Origin: Plantago elongata
Lineage: Eukaryota > Streptophyta > Magnoliopsida > Lamiales > Plantaginaceae
DNA: 55,297 bases
Assembly: GCA_036897095.1 (NCBI GenBank)
Contig: JAYMSP010000369.1
Location: forward strand, 1 to 55,297
Direction: 5' to 3'
The translations under genes were made by a program, and so were the position numbers. The notes beneath the pieces are model-generated. The model was not told where the DNA came from, made no database searches, and was given only the letters and a program-made list of their open reading frames with translations. This document shows, in pieces, positions 34,501 to 43,555 of the stretch. Each line of letters opens with the position of its first letter. Position 1 is the first letter of the stretch.

Positions 34501-37313
34501 AGGTTAAGTTGCTTTCCCTTGCCAATTACTAATAACCTAGGGTTCACCATGTGGATAAACTGGAGAAACTTTTAGATTCCAGATTTCCAGTAGAATCTAG
34601 ATGCTTCCCAATAGTCCTCTTCCATTGAGATGCAGGTACTGACAAATCTTTGAATTAGGTCAGAGATGGAACCGCTATGAACTAATGCAACATGTCCTAT
34701 AAATTTGCCGAGATTATAGTTTTGTGGAGTTAGTATAGCACGCTCTTACATGGACCCTGGTCTTTTGTAATATACGCATCTTTGCAATGTGGGAAGGCCC
34801 ATTTACTGTCCTATTTTGCACACTGGTTATGAAATATGATATATTAAGTGGGTGTTTGAAAATTGCGCTAGATTACAAGTTGTAACTTACAATTTAAGAA
34901 GCTGAGGTTTGAGTTTTTGCAAGCCAAAATAAGGAGGCAGCTTCTCTATTTTATTTTTTTTTGAAACGGCAAAGGGGTGACTCGAACCCCCGACCTATTG
35001 GTTGGAGGCAGCTTCTCTTTCAATAAGTTGGACTAGGGGAAGATGTTAAATGTTGGGCTTGACCTCCTCAAGCAACTTGTTAGTAGCTTCTATGTCAAGT
35101 GAGTGTTTCCTAGAGGAGTGCACCTGCCACCTGCAAACTATTGGAGGGTAGCATGATCATGTACCAAAGTTTTCCTAACAAAGCCATTTCACCGAGCTTT
35201 TGGTCACTCTGATACATACTGATAAGTTTGAAGGTATCAATGAAGAAGTGTCTTTTGACATCTCGGTGTGGATGGTAGCAAGAGATCATGCTGATGAAAG
35301 TTCTTTGAATGAAATATTCTCAGTCCAATTATTAATGGTATGGATTCTTCATGAATAAGCTCACCCTTGGTGTGTGATTCAGTAGAGTAGCAACTGACCC
35401 TTTCTCGTGAATCACATCCAATTAAGTTGACACAGAATGGCAAAAGTGCATAAGGTCAGACTACCCATGAAATCAAAGTCATGGGACATCGCATGGTACT
35501 CGTTCTATTGACAGGCCGAACGTTCATCATGATCATCACATCATCATGTTCCCCAAGTTTCTTGCACCCTGAACAGTTAAGGGGGTCGGACGTACACAGC
35601 CCTCCCCCGGTAATAGAATAGGGGCTGCTTCCAATTGACAGTCTGAATGTTCTGCCACAAATATAGAAATTTTATTCCGATCGAAGAAACATTATTGTCA
35701 AACCTTTACAGGTTCTAAAAGATCCTGAATTTCCTACAAAGATGATAGCATGTGATTATGCATACAGATTTTAGACCTATTTTGGTTTTTGGTCCACAAG
35801 AAGCAGCCTAAGATGTTTGAAAAGTCCCATTCACATGAAAATTCGTAAATTGTTTGGGAACTGCCATCAATTCATGCGCAATGAAGGCATAGTGGTTAGG
35901 TACCTCCATGGTCCTAGTTTTACCATTCAACCACAATCAGTTCATGTATTTCCAATGCTTCTTTTACTCTTCATCTGCTGAAAAAGAGAAAGATACTGTT
36001 ATGGGGTTTAATCAGTTCGTGTGCATCTACTTATAAGTATTTAATTTTTCAGTCTGGTTTCACTTGATGCATACATTATATCATTTTGCACAATAAGCTT
36101 CTTATTGCACATTTATTGATTTGTTATGTTGTTTGAGTTTGAATCTTCGAGCTGCCAATTTCCTTATAGGCTTTGTTATGCAAAACTAGCTGATAAGGTA
36201 GATGATAGCTTGATAAGCTGACTAGATGTTGATTTCTATAATAGTGTTTCGTAAATTAATTAGTTGCTTAGCTAGCTAAATATGGTATGTAAAAGCAAAA
36301 CAGTTATCTAATTTTTTTATAAGCTTCCTGAACAAGCTTATCAGATTAGCTAGCTTATTTTTTTGATAAACTAACTGGAGAAGCTTAGCATCTATAAGTT
36401 AGGATTTAGGCGCTCATGTAACAACCTTATTACCAAATAAGTTCATCGAGCTGATGAGCATGTGTAAACAGAGCCATAGTACAAAATACACTGAGTCTTA
36501 TCCTTGTGCTTAATTTTACAAGCCACTGTGATGAAAGATAATCTGGAGTGGGATCTCAAAGGTGGTGTTTTATGGGGCAATAAGGAGGATAGAAGGGGCA
36601 AGTATGTTACAGGGACCAATCAAATGGTACTGTATATAGAATGGTATATGGGAAGGAATGCTACAGAGTTCTAGATGTTTTCCGTACCAGTGCTTGTACG
36701 TTGGCAATTGACATGCTTCTCAATCATTATTAGATCATACCAACTGGTGCATGCATCATTGATTTTGTCTAAACTTTCGATGTTCAATTTTTTCTGAAAG
36801 AAGCACAATACAAGGTTGTGTAATGTGAAGGTGTATCTTCTGTAGTGCTTTAATATATCTATTTCTCATTTCTTCTAGGCATAGCTACATCACTTTGCGT
36901 TGTCTATATTACATATCACATGCATTAATTATTGTGTCTGATAATTTTCATCCTTTTTTGGCAGTTTGAGAGATACAGTTGTTCTCACTTTGAGGCTATT
37001 TATCAGAAAGGTAAGAATCTGACCTCGGGTAATTGTGTACCTAAAAGGATGAGTTAAAGAGTGCTAATGAGATGGTTCTGATACATGTGAAAAACTGATA
37101 TAATGCTTCTGGGGTACACTTACCTTGTTAATGATCTGACGTTGTTTCTGCTTTAATACCTGTTTAATTGAGGAATTAGGGATCCAGTGTGTAACTGTCG
37201 AGTTTGTGGTGAATTGGTGAGGTTTACACGATGTGAGGGTAATGTTTAATTCATAATGCTGCCTGCAGGCTGGTGAGAAAAAGAAAGGGAAGAAGAGAGG
37301 ATTCTTTAAGTAA
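13560..37313 (+). CDS. Plant-specific coiled-coil protein with conserved C-terminal module, 21 coding exons
   Basis: Exons: 13560-13706, 15550-15612, 18424-18739, 18824-18920, 19973-20050, 20129-20188, 20275-20379, 21511-21621, 22495-22536, 22663-22749, 23518-23693, 25479-25765, 25849-25970, 26059-26101, 26190-26281, 28551-28599, 30948-31018, 31131-31250, 33058-33161, 36965-37010, 37269-37313. All have GT-AG borders and phases agree except inside exon 3 (see finding). The product is about 711-753 aa. Exons 1-2 (MKAVEAAEATIKQQVEEN...) and 5-8 (KLREHEEEIMQLKKHLAEYS, AFDQQQQDLVEAASKA) form coiled coils; exons 11-12 encode a polar linker; exons 13-20 encode a dense conserved module of about 230 aa (GIEGLQISGEAYPG, CNFEWVRHLEDG, NYLVTADDIDTYLAIEVQP, TGFLDIWEPATLSIKRDGYS); the tail is basic (GEKKKGKKRGFFK). 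No signal peptide or membrane span. I recall the family as widespread in plants and uncharacterised. The C-terminal layout resembles the Ig-PH module of plant actin-binding SCAB proteins; that link is inference only. Confidence 0.85.
14816..15389 (-). mobile_element. tRNA-derived SINE with internal tandem amplification
   Basis: On the minus strand the element begins near 15389 with a tRNA-like head (A-box-like GGTGGTGCAATGGA; B-box GGTTCGATCC) and ends with ATCTTTGCCGTTTC followed by a poly(A) tail (T run from 14816). It is flanked by a perfect 13-bp target duplication, AAGCACTTTATAG, at 14803-14815 and 15390-15402. This proves insertion by target-primed reverse transcription into intron 1 of the coiled-coil gene. 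At 574 bp it is several times longer than a normal SINE because its B-box segment is repeated. Confidence 0.8.
14900..15380. repeat. ~80-bp minisatellite inside the SINE
   Basis: The word CCACCTTATG starts at 14900, 14987, 15066, 15146, 15247, 15301 and 15371, giving spacings of 87, 79, 80, 101, 54 and 70 bp. A full unit contains CCACCTTATGTCTCCACCAA, a GATCGAACC(T) complement of the B box, and CCTCCTATACACACAAACCA. The 79- and 80-bp units are nearly identical; the outermost ones are shortened or recombined. Confidence 0.9.
16809..17278 (-). pseudogene. Stray exon of a pectin methyltransferase-like gene (PMT/DUF248, QUASIMODO2 type)
   Basis: The minus strand encodes a degraded copy of one internal exon of the putative Golgi methyltransferases of the PMT family, which methylate cell-wall pectin. 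Recognisable words in family order: GGFYLLELHRILQPGGLW (a methyltransferase motif), NYARHWKLTK, EQKSDYKKLQELLASM, NKKDD, DNCCYKKLDPPDTYLLKCGD, GTESDSAG, QPCVVAPNQEYKKFAF, then KWKVRGKRYNKLVPDFG. Both splice borders survive: TTTGCAG acceptor before 17278 and GG|GTAAGC donor after 16809. It was therefore copied from genomic DNA, not from a spliced mRNA. Several frameshifts and stops destroy the frame, and the neighbouring exons were not found nearby. It lies antisense inside intron 2 of the coiled-coil gene. Confidence 0.75.
19004..19032. repeat. (TTG)n(TCG)n microsatellite
   Basis: A short trinucleotide tract, TTG repeats passing into TCG repeats, in intron 4 of the coiled-coil gene. It follows an (ATT)n stretch at about 18978-18992. 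Confidence 0.9.
20581..20700. repeat. (CG)(CA)(TA) dinucleotide tract
   Basis: Compound microsatellite: CGCGCG, then about nine CA units, then interrupted TA/CATA repeats to about 20700. It lies in intron 7 of the coiled-coil gene and is mirrored by a TA/TG tract at 21223-21256. Confidence 0.95.
20701..21222. other. Odd-composition block between mirrored dinucleotide tracts
   Basis: About 0.5 kb of non-coding intron sequence. By hand count it has about ten CpA and ten TpG but many dozens of TpA, and essentially no CpG after the first dozen bases. Words such as TAAAG, CTCTTT and GTACTTAAG recur. No open frame, TIR or RNA gene was found. What it derives from is unknown to me. Confidence 0.5.
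21223..21256. repeat. (TA)(TG) dinucleotide tract
   Basis: ATATATAT passes into TG repeats with two GCG interruptions and ends TGCGC. Read on the opposite strand it repeats the order GCGC-(CA)n-(TA)n seen at 20581, so the two tracts form an inverted pair around the block 20701-21222. Confidence 0.9.
21943..22015. repeat. Short tandem duplication, 48-bp period
   Basis: ATTCTGTATCTGTGACTGAA followed by ATTTG occurs at 21943 and again at 21991, separated by TTAGAGTTAGTTAGAGTTGG-type sequence. It is a recent local duplication in intron 8 with no coding role. Confidence 0.85.
24025..24353. mobile_element. Small TIR element with minisatellite core and 9-bp target duplication
   Basis: The perfect 9-bp direct repeat AAGCATGAT flanks the element at 24016-24024 and 24354-24362. 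Just inside, the left arm TCTAGGGAAAGAGC, then CCATTAGATGTGGAAA, is mirrored by the right arm ending GCTCTTTCCCTAGA; the arms match over about 45 bp with few differences. A 9-bp duplication is typical of Mutator-like elements. The centre is a tandem repeat, and there is no transposase. It lies in intron 11 of the coiled-coil gene. Confidence 0.7.
24090..24292. repeat. ~21-bp minisatellite inside the TIR element
   Basis: About nine or ten degenerate copies of a unit resembling TCTGTGGGTTTTTATTTAGG fill the space between the two TIR arms. The 60-codon open frame across it (repeated VGFY-like words) is an artefact of the repeat length. Confidence 0.85.
25058..25142 (+). mobile_element. tRNA-derived SINE fragment
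   Basis: Contains an A-box-like stretch (GCAACTCAGTTGGTTAGA) and a B box (GGGGGTTCGAGTC) at tRNA-like spacing, followed by CCCTTTAGCCGTTTCCAAA. The segment CCAACCAATAGGTCGGGGG through GCCGTTT recurs on the opposite strand at 34948-35003, which identifies it as a repeated element. A second tRNA-like B box (GGGTTCAAAACCC) lies just upstream at about 25003. It cannot be a working tRNA because no acceptor-stem pairing is visible. Confidence 0.6.
26282..28153. other. Intron 15 of the coiled-coil gene, no recognised element
   Basis: 1.9 kb of intron sequence before the Stowaway copy. Short open frames on both strands (for example 26537-26833 and 27463-27681) show no conserved domain. A CACTATCAAATGG word is repeated near 26842 and 26916. 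Nothing further can be supported. Confidence 0.5.
28154..28361. mobile_element. Stowaway-like MITE in intron 15
   Basis: 208-bp element starting CTCCCTCCCTTTGCACCTAC and ending TCAAGAAAGGAGGGAG, with TA on both sides (28152-28153 and 28362-28363). It is non-coding. A worn relative ends GAAATGGAGGGAGTA near 29273, with no clear partner end. Confidence 0.85.
30423..30543. repeat. Two tandem copies of a ~60-bp unit
   Basis: Two adjacent units (30423-30482 and 30483-30543) each read TTTCTTGTA(T/A)GTTTGAATTG, then GTGAATACTCTGCTTG, then ATTTTGTTTCTTGTAAGTTT. They differ by about three positions, including one single-base insertion. Intron 16 of the coiled-coil gene; no coding role. Confidence 0.9.
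32081..32098. repeat. G18 homopolymer
   Basis: An uninterrupted run of 18 G in intron 18. The length may be unreliable because such runs are prone to sequencing and assembly error. On the transcript it could form a G-quadruplex, which is inference. Confidence 0.9.
33380..34014 (-). mobile_element. PIF/Harbinger deletion derivative
   Basis: Begins after TAA with GACCACTCCCAATGGG, similar to the terminal GACCGTCCACTGTGGG of the 2.6-kb element at 38089-40694. On the minus strand it keeps that element's promoter and 5' leader pattern: AACCGTTAT/CAT plus TTTTTTCGA, a leader of like length, then an ATG at 33772 opening 64 codons (MSKSLHFSKMSSSSIQN...) rich in serine. The transposase body is absent. 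The right terminus seems lost near 34014. It sits in intron 19 of the coiled-coil gene. Confidence 0.6.
34018..34350 (-). other. Possible LINE-like 3' tail
   Basis: On the minus strand the segment ends GGCTTAATGAACTTTAATTT, then CTTCAAAAAACA. This is reminiscent of the TTAATGAA-type 3' ends of plant LINEs with a short A-rich tail. It abuts the broken right end of the Harbinger derivative. No reverse transcriptase motif was seen, so it could equally be a fragment of a host 3' UTR. Confidence 0.25.
34948..35003 (-). mobile_element. 5'-truncated SINE with perfect 15-bp target duplication
   Basis: Only 56 bp remain: on the minus strand the B-box region (GGGGGTTCGAGTC), then CCTTTGCCGTTTC and an A-rich tail. 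It is flanked by a perfect 15-bp duplication, GGAGGCAGCTTCTCT, at 34933-34947 and 35004-35018. The sequence matches the 3' part of the SINE at 25058-25142, and its tail matches the SINE at 14816-15389. The intact duplication shows it was inserted already truncated. Confidence 0.8.
36160..36425. other. AGCT-rich repetitive stretch in intron 19
   Basis: Many AGCTTAT/ATAAGCT and TAGCTAGC words in both orientations make the stretch strongly self-complementary (for example TAAGCTTCCTGAACAAGCTTA). This is typical of hAT-type MITE interiors, but I could not fix termini or a target duplication. It ends about 540 bp before exon 20. Confidence 0.35.
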
Positions 37314-37930
37314 AGGAGGAGATGTACATACACTACCAATTGCCCACGTCAAATTTTCATTTCTATTTGTTTTGTACATAGAGACCTTGATAACTATCTG
37401 TATAAATTTTACACTCTTTGAGCATGTACTGTATTACATTGTTTTTTGGTCACATAAATAATAACCCATCTTTGTAAGTAGTTTTTTCATCTCCAGGATC
37501 TGTTATGAAGAAGGCGATGATGTTAGAGTGTGTTTTCCTCATCACTATGATATATATACACCATTTATATTTAGCTTCACCTTATTCTGGTAATAACTTC
37601 TAAAATCATTATCGGTTTGATTTTATGAGGAATTGACTTATATAGCTGGGTAATATTTTTTATCAGTTAAAATGTACTCTATAGTTATTTGTGTGCAGAT
37701 TAATCTCTACCAATTATATTTAAGTTGGAAATGTTATAAAATGAATATCTAAATAATTCTCTTCCATTTTATATAAATAGATATTCATTTTAGGCGAGGG
37801 AGATCTTAAAAAGTTAAAAAGGAAATGGATATATTGTTGAGTATCTCCTGGCACTCAACTATAATTAACTATCGGCACTTGGGAAAAGTATTTCTTTATT
37901 ACTTCTATTATTATCTACAAAATAATAAAA

Positions 37931-38035
37931 GGCATGATTAGTGTGGTTAAGGGGGAGGAAAAAGTTCAAGGTTCGATTGATTTAGGACTACAGTAGTGTA
38001 ACAAGTAGTTGTAATCTTTGATGTTTAAAAAAAAA
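37931..38035 (+). mobile_element. tRNA-derived SINE downstream of the coiled-coil gene
   Basis: About 105 bp with an A-box-like GATTAGTGTGGTTAAG, a B box CAAGGTTCGATTGA, and the tail GTAGTGTAACAAGTAGTTGT, then AATCTTTGATGTTT and a run of nine A. The tail is nearly the same as that of the SINE at 14816-15389 (GTAGTGTAAAAAGTAGTTGT), so they belong to one family, but this copy has a single B box. No convincing target duplication was found. Confidence 0.7.
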
Positions 38036-38088
38036 TTATCTTTTTTAAATAGAAAGCCCCTGAAAGTGTAGGAGTTGAGATAAGATAA

Positions 38089-40694
38089 GATCATCCGCTT
38101 CGCTGTGGTGGCTGTTTAAATCGGTCGTGGTGACTGGTTGTAGAGCAACCGATGCCATCACGATCGATTTTTGCACTGTGGCTATCGATTAAAATTCGGT
38201 CGTAGTAGTTTTTTTTTTTTTTTGAAATTTGAAATTGAATAACGACTATATTTTCACCAGATAAAAAATGACCATATTTGAAGAAACAGATAAAAAAACG
38301 GCTATATTTTCGAAACGGATAAATTGGGCAACTAAAAAAAGATACCATTCTCTACTATATGCACCACAACTTATTCATCTTCTTCTTCTAACAAATCTTC
38401 ATCTTGTCCTCTCAAAGATGACCTTTCCATTATGCCGAATTCGTAGACGAAAAATGAAGATCGTGCACTTTGATTGATTTGGGATCAAATTTCAACGTCC
38501 GGATTGGCCAATGTTCTGAACAAATAGGCGTTTCCTTTACTTGAAGGCGTACGGGATGAAGGTGTACTGGCTGATGGAAGTGCCCTTGTTGGTATTACGC
38601 CAAGAACCAAAGATGAACCTCGCAGAAGAGTTAGATGTCTTGACATTCACCGCGATATGTAGAAGGTCGGAGTACGACTTGCTTTGTTGTTGTTGTTGTT
38701 GTTGTATTTGTTGTAGTTGTTGTTGTTTTGTTGTTGTCAAAGTTCTTATTCTCGTTGTTGTTGTTGTTCTTATTATTTGTCGTTGTTGCATCTGTTTATG
38801 TTTGTACTTCTAAAACTCAAGTTGTATTGACACAAAACTAGTTTTTTTTTATTCAATACGAACGGAATGTGATGAAACATTACAAAATATGAATACAACA
38901 GATTGAACCGAAAGTTAGGAAATGAAACAACTAGAACAATGAAAACATAATTTAAGTGGTCTTCCTCCATATGTGCTCGATCAAATCCTTCTGCAATGCT
39001 TTCTGAGTGAGTGCGCTGTGCATATCACGCCTAGTCTGCATGTATCCTTCAACTGAATTGATTACTGAATGGCGTCTCGTGAATCGAATACCGGTGAACA
39101 AGTATTCTTCCACTGAGTTGACCATGTCTTTGTTGAATTCTTTGACATACTTCTCGTATGTTTTGGCTCGGGGATAAGTATGTCTTTCGTTCTCAACGAT
39201 CATGTTATGTAGGCATATACATGTATTCATAATCTTTGAAAAAAAAGGGATTGTTTTGGCCAACACTGGGTTGCGGATAATGGTGAAGGGTGCTTGCAGA
39301 CAACCAAAAGCTCGCTCAACATCTTTTCGGACGGCCTCTTGCTTCTGTGCAAACTTGGTCTCTTTGTGAGTAACTGGATTTTTGATGGAATTGACAAATG
39401 TTGCCCAGTCGGGATAAATCCCATAAGTTAGGTAGTACACCATGTTGTAGTGATGACCGTTCAATTTAAAGTTTACTGGAGGAGATACATTGTTGAGAAG
39501 ATCATCAAACACCGGTGAACGTGCAGCAACAGTGATATCATTGAATTTAAAGAGTGCCAAATCCAAGTGTCGTGTGAAGTGACAGCTTCTAGAACGAGCA
39601 TCTACTTACCACTTTTGTCTTGGTATTGACCTTTCCATGCAATCGGGCAGTTCTTCCATTCCCAATGCATACAATCGATCGAGCCAATCATTCCCGTAAA
39701 GCCTCTTTCGGCATTGATTGCGAGAAGTTGATTGATGTCTTCTTCATTGGCCCTTCGCATGTATGTTGGTGCAAAAACTGCAAGACAGAATTACAAAACT
39801 TGTTCAATGCAATCAAAGCAGAAGTTTCATTACACCTTGTATAGTCGTCAACAACATCCGCGGCTAAACTATATGCGAGCATCCTCATCACCGCAATACA
39901 CTTTTGCAAATATGAGAGCGCTTGACAACCGTTAGCCTCTAGGCCAGCCCTGAAGTAGCCTGGATCGTGGTTGGAGACTGCCTCAACGATCCTCACAAAC
40001 AATGGCTTCGTCATTCTAAACCTTCGATGAAATTGCTTTGGAGTGTACTCGGCATTGTCGACTAAGTAATCTTCCATAATTTGATCATGATGTTTCTCGC
40101 ATTTTCGGTTGATGTACGTGCGAGTGTGTTTCTCCTTCGGTTGTGATGAAGAAGACTCGGCAAAGTACTGCGGCACCACCGTCTCGAAGAATCTCATTGC
40201 CATCACTGAACTATAGGTAACGGCTTCGAATGCCGACCTTTCAGATTCCGACTACGGATCGGACATGAACACTTCTTCCTCAAAGTGATGTGATGAAGAA
40301 GACATTTTAGCAAAGTGATATTTGGTAGGTTATTAAGAGTATTTTGAGTTTAAAAGAGAGAAAGAACGATGAAATTTGAGGTGTGGAGAAATATATGAAG
40401 TTTGATGTCTATTATAGATCTCGAAAAAATATGACCGTTGGTATTTTTTTATTAAATTGAATTTAAATTAAATAAAAAATAAAAAAATGTGTCAGGTCCA
40501 ATCAGGACAGGACACGTGTCCCAGGCTGGGACACTAGCCGTTTGGGGCTGGGCCCATCCCCAAACATTCACTTGATCGGTTGCGAACGATCGAGTTGTGG
40601 AGCAGCTACGACTGCTCCACAACCGCCCATAGTGGACACGATCGATCGCGATGGAGCTGCAACCGATGCACACGATCGCCCACAGTGGACGGTC
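38089..40694 (-). mobile_element. PIF/Harbinger DNA transposon, 2.6 kb
   Basis: Flanked by TAA on both sides (38086-38088 and 40695-40697), the expected 3-bp target duplication. The outer ends are imperfect inverted repeats: reverse complement of the right end GACCGTCCACTGTGGGCGAT, left end GATCATCCGCTTCGCTGTGG. Subterminal blocks such as CATCRCGATCGAT and CACTRTGG are also shared in inverted order. It carries a broken transposase on the minus strand (38952-40305) and a (GTT)n-rich tract at 38680-38790. The Myb-like second gene of active Harbingers was not recognised. Confidence 0.8.
38952..40305 (-). pseudogene. Harbinger transposase (Plant_tran/DDE_Tnp_4 type), broken
   Basis: A DDE transposase that would cut and join the transposon ends together with a Myb-like partner. 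The ATG is at 40305 (MSSSSHHFEEEVF). The helical N-terminal part includes FRMTKPLFVRIVEAV and LRMLAYSLAADVVDDY-like segments. The first catalytic Asp lies in GMIGSIDCMHWEWKNC, the second in FNDITVAARSPVFDD, and the Glu in RKDVERAFGCLQ. Defects: an in-frame TAG about 18 codons after the start (near 40250), a frameshift near 39775, a TAG just after the DKSGK word (near 39605), and a second frameshift with lost codons near 39555. It is not functional as it stands. Confidence 0.85.
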
Positions 40695-41145
40695 TAAGTG
40701 TACTTATCATGTCGTCTAATATGGTTTGTGAAATGCAAGGTCAAGAGTTAATTATATTATTTTAAAAACAGGAAGAATGTTTGCCAATAAAGAGTGATTC
40801 AATTTTTTTGTTCTTCTAATAAGTTAATTATATTATGACGAACAATTATCACTACCATCACAATTATCCCGAGATGGAATATTATGATTGTAGCTATTTT
40901 GATTTGCACATTTTAATGTTTCACTCTTTGTATAACAAGTTATTTCAAATTTTTATATGAAGAAAGTTGAGCTTAAAAAGTATGAGATGATGGGATCTAG
41001 TTTTCCTGACGAAAATCTCAACGATGAAATGTAAGTTCTCTAAATGAAGTCTTATATTTAGTTAGGTAATTTGTCATTGATTGTAATTCGAATGTCATAT
41101 GTAAACATGCATGTATATTGAATTCTAAAAGAAGAAAAAATTGTA

Positions 41146-41402
41146 CTCCCTGCGTTCTGACTTCATTTTTCCCCATTGACCTTTTCAGGTCAAACATTGT
41201 TGATTTTGACCTCAAATATATCTTCAACTACAAAGGTAGATGATTTAATAAAATCATATATTGAAAATTTAAGATGTAAGGTTTCATAATATATTTTTGA
41301 TAAATATTTAATTATTATAGATTAAGGATAATTTGAGGTTAAAATTGCTAATGATTGATCCTAATAAATCAACACAAGAAGATGAAGTGTGGACGAATGA
41401 TA
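41146..41402. mobile_element. Worn Stowaway-like MITE
   Basis: Starts after TA with CTCCCTGCGTTCTGACTTCA and ends near 41402; the reverse complement of the right end reads TCATTCGTCCACACTTCATC. The arms match at CGT(T/C)C and ACTTCAT. The interior also has a GACCTTTTCAGGTC palindrome. It is older than the copies at 5962 and 28154. The copia element begins about 25 bp further on. Confidence 0.5.
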
Positions 41403-41429
41403 CTATAAATAAGTAGTATCATTCCTCAT

Positions 41430-41587
41430 TGAAAGAATACTTTTTGTAAATTATATTGAAGAGTATACAAGTGTATATATACTAGAGTCTAAATAAGTAT
41501 TCTAGAGTTAGGAAAACTAATTATAATTCTAATTTAACTAGATTACATAACTATACTAATCCTAGTGTATTCACATAATCTATAACA
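41430..41587 (-). repeat. 3' LTR of the copia element
   Basis: 158 bp, TG...CA borders in plus-strand reading, followed internally by the polypurine tract complement CCCCCACAGTCGATGCGGGA. It aligns along its length with the other LTR, with many substitutions. Confidence 0.9.
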
Positions 41588-41859
41588 CCCCCACAGTCGA
41601 TGCGGGAGGAGGACGAACACTTAGACTGGAACTAAAATCTTCAAACAAGACTCTAAGAAGTTCCTTTGTGAAAATATTTGTAATCATGTACCGAGAGGGA
41701 ACGTGAAGAACCCAAACTTTACCATGTGCAACTTGCTCAGAACAAAGTAGATATCCATCTCTACTTGATTACCCGAGATATATATGGTACTGATATTGTC
41801 GCAATACACAAGTGTAGCTTTCACAATAGCGCATTGTAGCTCGAGCAACAGATTCTGAA

Positions 41860-43010
41860 TCTAGCAGGATTATGAAAAAACGTTTGCAACTCCCCGATAC
41901 TCCGCTTCTGCACTAGAACGAGATAGAGTAGGCTGACGTTTAGATGACCAAGAAATTAGATTATCCCCAAGAAACACACAATACCCAGAAGTCGAGCGAT
42001 GAGTATCCGGACAACCACCCCAATCCGCATCAGTTTAGGAAACCAGATCCTTACTCGAAGATGCATATAGATGGAGACCAAAATCGAGCGTGCCTTTGGC
42101 ATACCAGATTATGCGTTTAATTGCAGTCAAGTGGGTATCTCGTGGATTGTGCATGTGAAGATAAACTTGCTGAACCGCATACGATATATCAGGTCTAGTA
42201 AACGTCAAGTACTGAAAGGCTCCAACAAGGCTACGGTAGTTAGTTGGATCCGAGACTGGATCCCCCACGGTGCCACTGATCTTCGGAGTGGTGTCGACAG
42301 GTGTGGCAGTCGATTTGCACGAACTCATGCCGGCTCGTTCAATAATATCCTCAGCATACTTGCGTTGTGACAAAAACATTCCAGATGAATGTGGAGTAAC
42401 AACAATCCCGAGAAAATAATTCAACGGTCCAAGATCCTTCATAGCAAAATTTGTAGCCTAACAACCATAATCGAAGTCCGAAGAGGTGTCAAAGAAGTGG
42501 TTAGCATAATGTCATCCACATAAAGTAGTAGATATGCAACATCCAATCCCTTTTTGTAGATAAACAATGATGTATCCGCGTTACTATTAACAAACCCCAG
42601 TGATGAAAAAAATCTGCAAATCGCTTATATCAGGCTCGGGGAGCCTGTTTGAGACCATAAAGCGATTTTCGCAATAAGCACACATAGTCCGAAGTTGGGA
42701 TCACGAATCCCAGTGGTTGATGCATATATACGGTTTCCTTCAGTTCCCCGTGGAGAAAAGCATTTTTTACATCAAGCTGATGAGTTTGCCACTTCTTGGA
42801 TAAAGCCAAGCTGAGTGCGGTGCGAATGGTAGCCGGTTTGACTACCGGACTAAATGTTTCACCACAATCTATACCAACATGTTGAGTCTTTCCATCACCT
42901 ACAACATGAGCCTTATAATACTCAAAGTCACCATTAGATTTTACCTTGTGAGCAAAAATCCATATAGAGCGAACAATATTAACATGAGGTGGACGGGGTA
43001 CCAAATTTCA
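41860..43010 (-). pseudogene. copia reverse transcriptase and RNase H, interrupted
   Basis: The enzyme copies element RNA into DNA. Visible motifs: [22 protein letters not shown] core written here as [21 protein letters not shown] near 42630, the catalytic YVDD at 42511-42522, and MKDLGPLNYFLGI near 42430. RNase H follows: [18 protein letters not shown] (from 42031) and [10 protein letters not shown] (to about 41894). The active-site words are intact, but the frame changes between the fragments at 42630 and 42443 and again near 42035, so no full-length enzyme can be made. Confidence 0.85.
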
Positions 43011-43555
43011 CGTCTTATTTTGAATAAGAGCATTAAATTCGTCCTGCATAGCCAATTTCCAATTCGGGTCTTTGAGGGAAAAAATAGGATTACGAGGAAT
43101 AGGAGAAATAGAGGTGTCGAAGCAAAATTCAACCACTCGGGTCCAATTACTCTCGGATTCGATTTTCTGGCTCGCTAGGAAGAGGCGCCGGTTGGACCAG
43201 TGGGGTCACCGGGGAGGGTGGGGACTGCAGACTGGTGGGAGACGGATGAGGTGGGGACGGGCCTGCGTGAGGCAGCCCAGTCGAGGCGATTCGGGCAGGG
43301 AGTGCATGGGAGTCGGCACGGGTGATGCTGGATCAGGCGCTGCGGCGGGAGCAGGGCCTGGGGAGGGAGGTGTGCTGGCAGGGGCCGCGGGATCAAGTTT
43401 ATCCGTGCGCGCCACCAGCTGGTTTCATGGAAACTGGTCCATAGTGGTCGGATCAGCGGAGATGTGAGGAGAGATCGAAGTCGCTTTAGCAAACGGAAAT
43501 ATTGATTCATCAAATATGACATGTTCTAGATATAATGATCTTCCTCTTATGCATG

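Noticed and set aside
35520..35640. GC-richer patch (GTCGGACGTACACAGCCC, CCCCCGGTAA) suggestive of rDNA or tRNA
   Set aside because: No matching RNA secondary structure; more like a worn plant SINE or MITE fragment, but ends could not be defined.
43072..43522. Overlapping GC-rich open frames on both strands, up to 131 codons
   Set aside because: They fall in the proline-rich linker between integrase and reverse transcriptase of the copia element; the plus-strand frame is antisense to it.
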